A DNA stretch of 6,621 bases, from the NCBI GenBank assembly GCA_003694205.1, contig RFKS01000079.1, positions 1 through 6,621 of the forward strand. The letters run 5' to 3'. The translations under genes and the position numbers were made by a program. The DNA comes from Alphaproteobacteria bacterium (GTDB taxonomy: Bacteria; Pseudomonadota; Alphaproteobacteria; Sphingomonadales; Rhodothalassiaceae). Position 1 is the stretch's first letter; every line of letters starts with the position of its first letter. This document shows positions 1 to 5,715 of this stretch, one piece after another. The notes under the pieces are model-generated. The model saw only the letters and a list, made by a program, of their open reading frames with translations, did no database searches and was not told the DNA's origin.

Positions 1-1
1 C

Positions 2-454
2 GCGACGATCGAGGCTGCCCGTGCGGGCGAGGCCGGCCGTGGATTCGCGGTGGTTGCCAACGAGGTGAAGGCACTCGCCGGCCAGACGGCACAGGCGACG
101 AAGGAGATCACGACCCAGATCGAGGCGGTCCAGGAGACGACCCGCAAGATGGTGGACGCCAACAAGCGGGTCCGCGGTTCGATCGGCAATGTCACCTCGA
201 TCGCGGAGGAAATCGCCTCGATGCTCGAGGAACAGACGCAGGCCATCAGCGAGATCACCCGTGCCGTCACCGAGGCGGCCAACCGCTCGAGCGAGGTGTC
301 GGCGACCATCGCCGAGGTCTCGTCCTCGGCCGGTGACATCGGCAGCTCGATGGGCGAGGTGCGGAGCACGGCGGGCCAGGTGTTCGGGCTGACCGAGACA
401 TTGTCGACGAAGGTCGACGAGTTCCTGACCGCGATCCGCGCCAACGGCGACTAA
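2..454 (+). CDS. Methyl-accepting chemotaxis protein, C-terminal part (5' end outside window)
   Basis: This is the cytoplasmic signalling end of a chemoreceptor, which controls the CheA kinase through CheW at receptor arrays. The frame is open from base 2 and 150 residues are visible. The first ~26 residues carry the highly conserved hairpin-tip motif ([19 protein letters not shown], then KALA), the site that contacts CheA and CheW in this family. The rest is the descending arm of the antiparallel coiled coil: polar, rich in A, E, S and T, with heptad-like spacing and repeated E-Q/E-E pairs (around [17 protein letters not shown]) typical of methylation regions. It ends in [14 protein letters not shown] and has no NWETF-type tail for CheR/CheB docking. 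Sensor, membrane and HAMP parts lie upstream of the window, so the ligand cannot be inferred. It converges with the LysR-type gene. Confidence 0.95.
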   Translation, partial: ATIEAARAGEAGRGFAVVANEVKALAGQTAQATKEITTQIEAVQETTRKMVDANKRVRGSIGNVTSIAEEIASMLEEQTQAISEITRAVTEAANRSSEVSATIAEVSSSAGDIGSSMGEVRSTAGQVFGLTETLSTKVDEFLTAIRANGD

Positions 455-504
455 CGGTCCCACTCAAGCCGATCCGCGCAAGCCTGAGGGCGCATCGACA
501 AATG

Positions 505-530
505 GCGTGCGGTGCCCAAGCGCCGCACGC
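505..530. terminator. Probable bidirectional terminator hairpin between the chemoreceptor and lysR-type genes
   Basis: An 8-bp perfect stem (GCGTGCGG, 505-512, with CCGCACGC, 523-530) extends inward by three more pairs, one of them T-G, to leave a CCAA tetraloop at 516-519. On the + strand it is followed by TTCTCCTC. On the - strand the exit sequence is CATTTG. It lies 50 nt past the chemoreceptor stop and 6 nt past the end of the convergent regulator gene, so it could end both transcripts. The T tract is short, so some dependence on Rho is possible. Confidence 0.7.
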
Positions 531-536
531 TTCTCC

Positions 537-1469
537 TCATGCCGATTCGCTCAGAAGCCGGTCGTGACGCGATTCAAAATAGCCGGGCGCGGCGAAGCGC
601 GCGGCAAAGAAGTCGATGAAAGCGCGCACCTTGGCCGAAAGGTGCCGGTTGGGCGCATAGACCGCCTGCACCGGGATCGGTGCCGGACGGAAGGCCGGCA
701 AGACCTCGACGAGCGTGCCACGTGCGATCTCGTCGTCGAGGATGAAGGCCGGCAGGCGGGCGATGCCAAGACCGCCGACGGCGGCCGACTTGATGGCCTC
801 GCCATTGTTTGCCACCAACGGTCCGGACACCTTGACCCGTTGCGCCGTCTCGCCGGTTCCCACCGTCCACTCCCGGCCGCTCGCCCGCCCGCGATAGAGA
901 AGGCAGGCATGCTCTGCCAGATCTGTGGGTTGCGACGGCGTCCCGCACCGCCGCAGATAATCGGGCGCGGCCACGAAGAGAACCGGGACATCGGCGAGGC
1001 GTCGTGCGATCAGGGCGGAATCCTCAAGCTCGCCGATGCGGACCGCGAGATCATAGCCTTCCTCGACCAGATCGACGAAGCGGTCATTGAGCTCGAGATC
1101 GACCGCCAGCTTGGGATACCGACCGATGAACTCCGGCAAAGCCGGCGCGATGTGTCGGATCGTGAAGCTGAGGGCGCAATTGAGGCGCAAGGTGCCGCGC
1201 GGCTCGGCGCGCAGTGTCGACACCGCGCTGTCGGCCTCCTCGATGTCCTCGAGGATGCGGACCGCCCGCTCGAGATAGGCGCGGCCCTCCTCGGTCAGGC
1301 TCACCTGTCGCGTGGTGCGATAAAGGAGCCGCGCACCGAGATGGCTCTCGAGCGCCGCGACATGCTTGGAGACCGCCGATTTTGACATGCCGAGCAGCTC
1401 CGCCGCCCGCGAAAAGCTGCCCCCCTCGGCAACACGCACGAAGACCCGCAAGGCCGTCAGCTGATCCAT
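537..1469 (-). CDS. LysR-family transcriptional regulator
   Basis: A 310-residue DNA-binding regulator of the usual LysR length. Residues 1-60 form the winged helix-turn-helix: ALRVFVRVAEGGSFSRAAEL, then LGMSKSAVSKHVAALE and LGARLLYRTTRQVSLTEEG. Residues ~90-295 are the periplasmic-binding-protein-like effector domain, starting at RGTLRLNC and including GLGIARLPAFI. The pattern is closest to the large CrgA/DmlR-like group whose effectors are often unknown. I chose the ATG at 1467-1469 because GGAGG precedes it by about 9 nt and the protein then begins right at the HTH. The same frame stays open upstream to 1712, but that part runs antisense to ssrA and has no family similarity. LysR proteins often control a divergent gene; here the divergent neighbour is the ssrA RNA gene, so the target is unclear. 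Autoregulation is the family default. Confidence 0.93.
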   Translation of the reverse strand: MDQLTALRVFVRVAEGGSFSRAAELLGMSKSAVSKHVAALESHLGARLLYRTTRQVSLTEEGRAYLERAVRILEDIEEADSAVSTLRAEPRGTLRLNCALSFTIRHIAPALPEFIGRYPKLAVDLELNDRFVDLVEEGYDLAVRIGELEDSALIARRLADVPVLFVAAPDYLRRCGTPSQPTDLAEHACLLYRGRASGREWTVGTGETAQRVKVSGPLVANNGEAIKSAAVGGLGIARLPAFILDDEIARGTLVEVLPAFRPAPIPVQAVYAPNRHLSAKVRAFIDFFAARFAAPGYFESRHDRLLSESA

Positions 1470-1502
1470 CGCGTTTCTCCCTCCGGCCCGAAGAACGGGG
1501 AC

Positions 1503-1581
1503 AAAATGACCCCGATTCATGCACAAGATGGTTACGCGCTTGCGGATTGTCATTCCATCCGGGAAAAACCGAAAATGACCC
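1503..1581. repeat. Two exact copies of AAAATGACCC between lysR-type gene and ssrA
   Basis: The 10-mer AAAATGACCC occurs at 1503-1512 and at 1572-1581, in the same orientation, 69 bases apart. The first copy is 34 bases upstream of the regulator start and lies in a partial palindrome (GGGG at 1497-1500, CCCC at 1510-1513). The second copy is about 20 bases upstream of the proposed ssrA -35 element. The placement suits operators for one or both divergent promoters, but neither copy shows a clean T-N11-A LysR box that I could assign. Confidence 0.4.
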
Positions 1582-1599
1582 TGGCGTCGGGTCACCCCT

Positions 1600-1627
1600 T
1601 TTACCGGGCCTCGATTGCGCCTATATT
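1600..1627 (+). promoter_or_regulatory. Putative sigma-70-type promoter of ssrA
   Basis: A TATATT -10 element (1622-1627) lies 16 bases after TTTACC (1600-1605), a partial match to TTGACA; TTTTAC one base earlier gives a 17-base spacer. The predicted transcript start near 1634 falls where the acceptor piece should begin if it is about 80 nt long, as in the Caulobacter two-piece tmRNA. A strong constitutive promoter would be expected for this abundant RNA. Confidence 0.55.
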
Positions 1628-1633
1628 CGGAGG

Positions 1634-1982
1634 TGCCGGGCAACCGGCTATGGCAGTAAACGGCACGTGCAATAGGCACGGCGGACCCGGGGGCAGTACC
1701 CGGCGCCTCCACCAGAAGGGCTCGCGCAGCGGGCGGGAGCCTTTCTCATGGGGGCGAACCAGGATCGACGCGTGCTGAAAGACGTTGCCTTCTGCCCGGC
1801 ATGGTACCGCCGTAACGGACCACCCTTACAAATGCCAATGACAATGAGGCATTTGCTCTTGCCGCGTAATCACGGCCTCACGGCCAAGGTTACAAGGTAA
1901 CGGGCACGGTTTTCAGGGGTGCACCGGGTAACAGAAGCATTCCCGCGGCTCGGAGGGCGCCGGGCACCAGAAGCCCTCCACC
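1634..1982 (+). ncRNA. ssrA: Two-piece (circularly permuted) transfer-messenger RNA, alphaproteobacterial type
   Basis: tmRNA rescues ribosomes stalled on broken mRNAs: with SmpB it enters as alanyl-tRNA, then templates a degradation tag. In alphaproteobacteria the gene is permuted and the transcript is cut into two pieces. Here the acceptor piece comes first (about 1634-1714), ends in CCA (1712-1714) and has a perfect 5-bp T stem (1687-1691 with 1699-1703) around a 7-base loop GGCAGTA. A 35-base spacer (1715-1749) follows, and then the coding piece begins with GGGGGCG at 1750. Bases 1750-1756 pair with 1704-1710 over 7 bp, and the third pair is G-U, the alanine identity element. CGTGC (1771-1775) pairs with GCACG (1676-1680) to form helix 2. 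The AGGATCGACG segment (1761-1770) matches the conserved tmRNA 5' region. The tag frame is at 1834-1869. The outer ends are estimates; processing sites cannot be read exactly. Confidence 0.93.
1834..1869 (+). other. ssrA: ssrA tag reading frame encoding ANDNEAFALAA and stop
   Basis: Eleven codons from GCC (1834) to GCG (1866), then TAA, encode ANDNEAFALAA. With the alanine carried by tmRNA the appended tag would be 12 residues, AANDNEAFALAA. Compare AANDENYALAA in E. coli and AANDNFAEEFAVAA in Caulobacter. The resume codon is taken as GCC because the base four before it (1830) is A, as in E. coli, and because a tag beginning AND fits the family. The final Leu-Ala-Ala is the ClpX/ClpA recognition end; the AANDN part is where SspB-type adaptors bind in studied species. 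Confidence 0.9.
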
Positions 1983-2004
1983 TTTCATCACCAGGAATGC
2001 TGGT
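1936..2004 (+). terminator. Nested inverted repeats at the ssrA 3' end, probable terminator or processing structure
   Basis: GGAGGGC (1952-1958) pairs with GCCCTCC (1973-1979) around a 14-base loop and is followed by ACCTTTCATC. An outer exact 8-bp repeat, AGCATTCC (1936-1943) with GGAATGCT (1994-2001), encloses it. The right outer arm can alternatively fold locally as ACCAG (1990-1994) with CTGGT (2000-2004), followed by TTCCC. Only weak T tracts are present, so this may define the coding-piece 3' end through processing as well as termination. It also lies just past the convergent kinase stop at 2012. Confidence 0.5.
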
Positions 2005-2011
2005 TCCCGAT

Positions 2012-3136
2012 TCAGGCGGTTGATGCCTTTGGCGGGATATGGGCGTTCACCGTCGGCTGCGTGACATCCAAGGCCCGCGCGGCAGCGACAAGGGGCCGGC
2101 GGCGTTCCGTCTTTTCGAAGATCCGTGCCGGCGGGAAGCGCAGGCTGGCGATCGTTCCTTCTCCGGGTGTACTGTCCAGCGTTAGCGTCGCCCCATGCAT
2201 CTCGGCCAAGGCGCGCGTCAAGGCTAGCCCGAACCCGAGGCCGGATTCGCTCCGTGTATAGCCGCTGCCATTAACGGCAAAGGGGTGCATGGCCTCTACC
2301 AGGCGACCGGAATCGATACCCGGACCATCGTCCTCGACGCGAATGAAAAGGCCGCCCGCGTCATCGCGCGCCGCGGCCACCACCACGTGCCCGCCGACGC
2401 GATGGTAGCGGATCGCATTGCCGACCAGGCGCGCAAGCATCTGGCGCAGGGCCGCCATGTCGGCGAGCAGGCCCGGTGATCGCGACGGCAAACGCACCTC
2501 GAGGGCGACGCCCTTTGCCGCGGCCGAACTGGCGAACTCGCACTGGATACCGGCGAACAGGGTACGCAGATCGATCATCTCCTCGGACAGGGTCACCTCG
2601 CCGGTCTCGGCGCTGACATATTCGAGGATCGAATCGAAATGCGGGAGCAGCGTCTGGCCGGACCGGTGAATATCATCCGCATAGGCCGCGTAGCAGTCCG
2701 GAACGCCCTTGCCGAGGCTGTCATTGCGGATCAGTTCGGCAAAGCCGAGGATGGCGTTGAGTGGCGTTCTCAGTTCGTGACTCATGCCGGCGAGCAGATT
2801 GGTTTTTGTTTGGTCCGCCAGGTGCGCCCGCTTGAGTGCCTGCTCGAGCGATTCTGCAAGCCGGCAGTTCTCCGCCAGTTGCCGCGCATTCTCGCGTGCG
2901 CGTCGCCAGGCGAACAGGCTGGTGCCCGCCATTGCCAGCGTGGCGAGGAGGAACGGGCCGTCGAAGGCGCAATTCTCATGGGCTGCGCCGAAGAGGTCAT
3001 GCACGAGCGGCCGGAGGTCGAAGGAGAGTCCGGCAAGAATGAGAAGCAGCAGAAAAATCCCCAGCCCTACCAAATCGCGTTGGCCGCCGAGGGCGGGAAG
3101 CCGGTCCCGTAACGCGCCCGATACTGATTTGAGCAT
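2012..3136 (-). CDS. Membrane-bound sensor histidine kinase (PleC/DivJ-like HisKA) with unusual C-terminal tail
   Basis: A 374-residue two-component sensor kinase. Two hydrophobic segments (residues ~22-39 and ~61-77) flank a short periplasmic loop of about 20 residues, so little outside sensing is likely. A charged linker (~78-110, probably coiled coil) leads to the HisKA domain with phosphoacceptor His120 in MSHELRTPLNAILGFAELI. The following Y..YADDIHRSG..LL pattern is typical of the PleC/DivJ group of alphaproteobacteria. The ATPase domain has the N box (Asn240, LVGNAIRY), G1 (DDGPGID, 269-275) and G2 (GLGFG, 299-303). The catalytic core ends near residue 338. The tail then contains LVAAARALDVTQPTVNAHI, which looks like a LysR helix-turn-helix. 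No response regulator gene is adjacent. The start at 3136 has GGGAGG close before it (only ~3 bases); starts at 3235 or 3247 are possible but add a non-hydrophobic, unconserved-looking leader. Confidence 0.88.
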   Translation of the reverse strand: MLKSVSGALRDRLPALGGQRDLVGLGIFLLLLILAGLSFDLRPLVHDLFGAAHENCAFDGPFLLATLAMAGTSLFAWRRARENARQLAENCRLAESLEQALKRAHLADQTKTNLLAGMSHELRTPLNAILGFAELIRNDSLGKGVPDCYAAYADDIHRSGQTLLPHFDSILEYVSAETGEVTLSEEMIDLRTLFAGIQCEFASSAAAKGVALEVRLPSRSPGLLADMAALRQMLARLVGNAIRYHRVGGHVVVAAARDDAGGLFIRVEDDGPGIDSGRLVEAMHPFAVNGSGYTRSESGLGFGLALTRALAEMHGATLTLDSTPGEGTIASLRFPPARIFEKTERRRPLVAAARALDVTQPTVNAHIPPKASTA

Positions 3137-3473
3137 GGTCCTCCCTTCCGCTCGGATAACGCCGCGCTTTTCCGCGGACGGGGCAGACCTGCCTTCGATC
3201 CGGCCTGCTCCCTTCAAAAGGAATGCAGAAGTCATACCAATCGCCACCCGTGTGCAAACGCTTGTTTTTCCTTGGCCATCAACCCATTCTTAGGGATGTT
3301 GGGCTGCGCTCTCATTGCAATTTGCGAAGCTTTTTGCAAAATGCGCGCCCACCAAGCGCCCACCGTGTATCAGACGCTGGACCCCCGCGATCTGCCACCG
3401 CTGGCCAGTCAGGCGGGAAGGTCCTATAAGGCGGGCGAAGGCAGTCGTTCCCTGCTTGAGGATGGAAGCGGAC
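3137..3473. promoter_or_regulatory. Intergenic control region between divergent kinase and sspB genes
   Basis: No convincing gene lies in these 337 bases. An AT-rich island (3311-3345) stands out from the GC-rich surroundings: it contains TTGCAA at 3315-3320 and again at 3334-3339, plus TTGCGA at 3322-3327. On the + strand TTGCAA (3315) with CAAAAT (3337-3342) gives a weak promoter-like pair. A second candidate nearer sspB is TGGCCA (3402-3407), 17 bases, TATAAG (3425-3430), which would give a leader of about 35 nt. Both candidates are imperfect. I could not assign a convincing promoter to the kinase on the - strand. Confidence 0.35.
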
Positions 3474-3983
3474 ATGGCGGAATCGGCGATCCGATATGAC
3501 GAGCTGGTGCAGGATGCCCTGCGCGGAGTGGTCCGCGCGGTTCTCGAACGCGTCGCGCGGGATGGCCTGCCCGGCGATCATCATTTCTACATCGCTTTTC
3601 GCAGCGGCGCGCCCGGGGTCGTCATTCCGCCACATTTGAAGAAGCGCTATCCGGATGAGATGACGATCGTGCTGCAGCACCGCTTCTGGGACCTCGAGGT
3701 AGACGAAGAACGCTTCTCGGTCGGTCTTTCCTTCGGCGGCAAGGCCGAGACGCTGCGCATTCCCTTTGCGGCCATCACCGGCTTTGTCGACCCCTCGGTC
3801 CAGTTCGCATTGCAATTCGCAGGCCGCACGGCCGCGCCATCGGAAGCGCCGCAGGGGGCCGCCGGTGGCGAGGCACCGGAGACGCCACGGGAGGCACCGG
3901 CCAAGGGCAAGTCGCCGCCGCCCGATGCGGCGCCGGGCGGTGCCGAGGTCGTCACGCTCGATCGCTTTCGCAAGAAAACCTGA
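3474..3983 (+). CDS. sspB: SspB, ClpXP adaptor for ssrA-tagged proteins (alphaproteobacterial type)
   Basis: SspB binds ssrA-tagged polypeptides and tethers them to ClpX, speeding their destruction by ClpXP in the cytoplasm. The 169-residue protein fits the alphaproteobacterial family length. Residues 7-118 are the conserved tag-binding domain: [27 protein letters not shown], the run [20 protein letters not shown] and [21 protein letters not shown] and [13 protein letters not shown]. Residues ~119-156 form a flexible linker rich in Ala, Pro, Gly and Glu. The end, [13 protein letters not shown] (157-169), is a short basic segment in the position of the ClpX-binding tail. I chose the ATG at 3474 because GGAAG precedes it suitably and the family starts close to the IRYD motif; an in-frame ATG at 3462 has GAGG directly against it. 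ssrA, which makes the tag, lies about 1.5 kb upstream on the same strand. fumC follows after 79 bases. Confidence 0.94.
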   Translation: MAESAIRYDELVQDALRGVVRAVLERVARDGLPGDHHFYIAFRSGAPGVVIPPHLKKRYPDEMTIVLQHRFWDLEVDEERFSVGLSFGGKAETLRIPFAAITGFVDPSVQFALQFAGRTAAPSEAPQGAAGGEAPETPREAPAKGKSPPPDAAPGGAEVVTLDRFRKKT

Positions 3984-4001
3984 AACCGCCCCGCGACGTC
4001 A

Positions 4002-4018
4002 CCGGGGCCCCGGCCCCG
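4002..4018 (+). repeat. GC-only hairpin in the sspB-fumC gap
   Basis: A perfect 12-base palindrome CCGGGGCCCCGG (4002-4013) overlaps a second possible fold, CGGGG (4003-4007) with CCCCG (4014-4018). No T tract follows, so intrinsic termination is unlikely. It could pause polymerase, protect an mRNA end, or lower fumC expression from the upstream promoter. It may also simply reflect high GC content. Confidence 0.35.
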
Positions 4019-4062
4019 TCACCCGGATATCGCGCGAGAATTTTGCAAGGAGCTTCCGATCC

Positions 4063-5463
4063 ATGGTCACCCGGTCCGTCCGCATCGAACGCGACACCTT
4101 CGGCGAGGTCGAGGTCCCGTCCGACCGCTACTGGGGCGCGCAGACTCAGCGCTCGCTGATGAATTTTCCCATCGGCGGCGAGCGCATCCCGCTGCCGGTC
4201 GTCCACGCCCTCGGCATCATCAAGGAGGCGGCGGCCCGCACCAATATGGCGCTCGGGCGGCTCGACGCGCGACTCGGCGAGGCCATCGTCGCCGCGGCAC
4301 GTGAGGTCGCCGACGGCAAGCTGGACGACCATTTCCCGCTGGTCGTCTGGCAGACGGGCTCGGGCACGCAGTCGAACATGAACGCCAATGAGGTGATCGC
4401 AAATCGCGCCATCGAGATGCTCGGTGGCGAACTCGGATCGAAGGATCCGGTGCACCCCAATGATCATGTCAACCGCTCGCAATCCTCGAACGATACCTTT
4501 CCGACCGCCATGCACGTCGCGGCGGCGCGCGAGGTCAACGGGCGTCTCCTGCCTGCGCTCGCCCATTTCCGTGCCGCGCTCGAGGAGAAGGCACGCGCCT
4601 GGGACGACATCGTCAAGATCGGCCGCACGCATCTGCAGGATGCGACGCCGCTGACGCTCGGGCAGGAATTCTCCGGCTATGTGCAGCAGCTCCGCAATGC
4701 GGAGCGGCGCGTGCGCGACGTCCTGCCCGCCCTTTACGAACTGGCGCAAGGCGGCACCGCGGTGGGAACGGGCATCAATTCGCCGAAGGGCTTTGCCGAA
4801 GGGGTGGCAAAGGAAATTGCACGGATCACCGGCCTGCCCTTTGTCAGTGCGCCCAACAAGTTCGAGGCGCTGGCGGCGCATGACGCGATCGTCGAGGCCT
4901 CGGGCGCGCTCAACACCGTTGCCGTGTCGATGATGAAGATCGCCAACGATATCCGCCTGCTCGGCTCCGGCCCGCGCTGCGGTCTCGGCGAGCTCCGCCT
5001 GCCCGAGAACGAGCCCGGCTCGTCGATCATGCCGGGCAAGGTCAACCCGACCCAGGCGGAAGCGCTGACCATGGTGTGCACGCAGGTGATGGGCAATCAC
5101 ATGACGGTGACCGTCGCCGGATCGAACGGCCATCTCGAGCTCAACGTCTTCAAGCCCGTGCTCATCTACAATCTGCTGCAGTCGATCCGGCTGCTCGCCG
5201 ATGCGGCCCGATCCTTCACCGACCGCTGCGTCGCCGGCATCGAGCCCGACCGCGAACGTATCGCGAAGCTGGTCAATGAGTCGCTCATGCTGGTGACCGC
5301 ACTTGCGCCGGTGATCGGTTATGACAAGGCGGCGGAGGTTGCCAAGCTGGCCCACAAGTCGGGCTCGACGCTGAAAGACGCCGCGCTCAAGCTCGGTTAT
5401 GTCTCGGCCGCGGAATTCGACCGCGTCGTACGCCCCGAGGCCATGGTCCGGCCGCAGGACTGA
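4063..5463 (+). CDS. fumC: Class II fumarate hydratase (fumarase C)
   Basis: This enzyme reversibly hydrates fumarate to L-malate in the citric acid cycle. It is the oxygen-stable, iron-free homotetrameric form, acting in the cytoplasm. At 466 residues it matches the E. coli enzyme (467). Visible motifs: [12 protein letters not shown] with [10 protein letters not shown] (96-115), [18 protein letters not shown] (131-148), the catalytic histidine region [17 protein letters not shown] (His190), and the superfamily signature [11 protein letters not shown] (319-329) with the catalytic serine in the flexible loop. [20 protein letters not shown] (344-363) favours fumarase over aspartase or argininosuccinate lyase. 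The start at 4063 has AAGGAG 10 bases upstream and gives the family N-terminus; the frame is open further upstream only as an overlap with sspB. It is probably cotranscribed with sspB and with the small gene 3 bases downstream. Confidence 0.97.
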   Translation: MVTRSVRIERDTFGEVEVPSDRYWGAQTQRSLMNFPIGGERIPLPVVHALGIIKEAAARTNMALGRLDARLGEAIVAAAREVADGKLDDHFPLVVWQTGSGTQSNMNANEVIANRAIEMLGGELGSKDPVHPNDHVNRSQSSNDTFPTAMHVAAAREVNGRLLPALAHFRAALEEKARAWDDIVKIGRTHLQDATPLTLGQEFSGYVQQLRNAERRVRDVLPALYELAQGGTAVGTGINSPKGFAEGVAKEIARITGLPFVSAPNKFEALAAHDAIVEASGALNTVAVSMMKIANDIRLLGSGPRCGLGELRLPENEPGSSIMPGKVNPTQAEALTMVCTQVMGNHMTVTVAGSNGHLELNVFKPVLIYNLLQSIRLLADAARSFTDRCVAGIEPDRERIAKLVNESLMLVTALAPVIGYDKAAEVAKLAHKSGSTLKDAALKLGYVSAAEFDRVVRPEAMVRPQD

Positions 5464-5466
5464 GCG

Positions 5467-5700
5467 ATGTCCTCGACGCCGCGCGACGGCCCGGTCAAAC
5501 GCTCGGTCCGCATCGCCGGCCACGCGACGAGTGTCTCGCTCGAGCCGGCCTTCTGGGAGGAACTGCGCCGCATCGCTGCCGATGAAGGCGTGAGTCTCGC
5601 CAGCCTTGTTTCCGACATCGATGCCGACCGCACAGGCAATCTGTCGAGCGCGCTGCGCCTGTTCGTCCTCGAGCGCCTGAAGGCGGAGCGCGCGACCTGA
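5467..5700 (+). CDS. Small ribbon-helix-helix domain protein (RHH_4 type)
   Basis: A 77-residue protein resembling the RHH_4 family of putative ribbon-helix-helix DNA-binding proteins. Recognisable parts are KRSVRIAGHATSVSLEPAFW (11-30), which supplies the beta strand and the characteristic GH.TS.SLE..FW motif, EELRRIAADEGVSLASLVSD (31-50), and the closing NLSSALRLFVLERL (58-71). Members are usually 70-110 residues and are common in alphaproteobacteria, often near fumC and sspB; that association is from memory. The start is 3 bases after the fumC stop, with AGGA inside the fumC end, so translational coupling is likely. It has no toxin-like neighbour, so an antitoxin role is not supported. Its DNA target is unknown. 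Confidence 0.85.
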   Translation: MSSTPRDGPVKRSVRIAGHATSVSLEPAFWEELRRIAADEGVSLASLVSDIDADRTGNLSSALRLFVLERLKAERAT

Positions 5701-5715
5701 GAGGAGAGCCTTGCC

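Noticed and set aside
507..1385. 292-codon + strand frame opposite the LysR-type gene
   Set aside because: It is a mirror of the regulator's codon pattern in GC-rich DNA; the translation resembles no family.
1470..1712. N-terminal extension of the LysR-type regulator (81 extra residues in frame)
   Set aside because: The extension runs antisense to the ssrA promoter and acceptor piece, has no family similarity, and the internal ATG at 1469 has a good Shine-Dalgarno sequence right before the HTH.
1506..1778. 90-codon + strand frame in the lysR-ssrA region
   Set aside because: It reads through the ssrA promoter, acceptor piece and spacer; its composition is unlike a protein and the RNA gene explains the sequence.
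3272..3499. Possible 75-residue small gene upstream of sspB
   Set aside because: It overlaps the sspB start in another frame, has no clear ribosome site, and its sequence shows no recognisable domain.
3952..5523. 523-codon - strand frame opposite fumC
   Set aside because: The + strand encodes an unmistakable full-length fumarase; the antisense product is rich in Arg, Asp and Gly with no domain signature.
5467..5700. Antitoxin of a toxin-antitoxin pair
   Set aside because: The ribbon-helix-helix fold is compatible with this, but there is no toxin gene next to it; the neighbours are fumC and a convergent AsmA-family gene.
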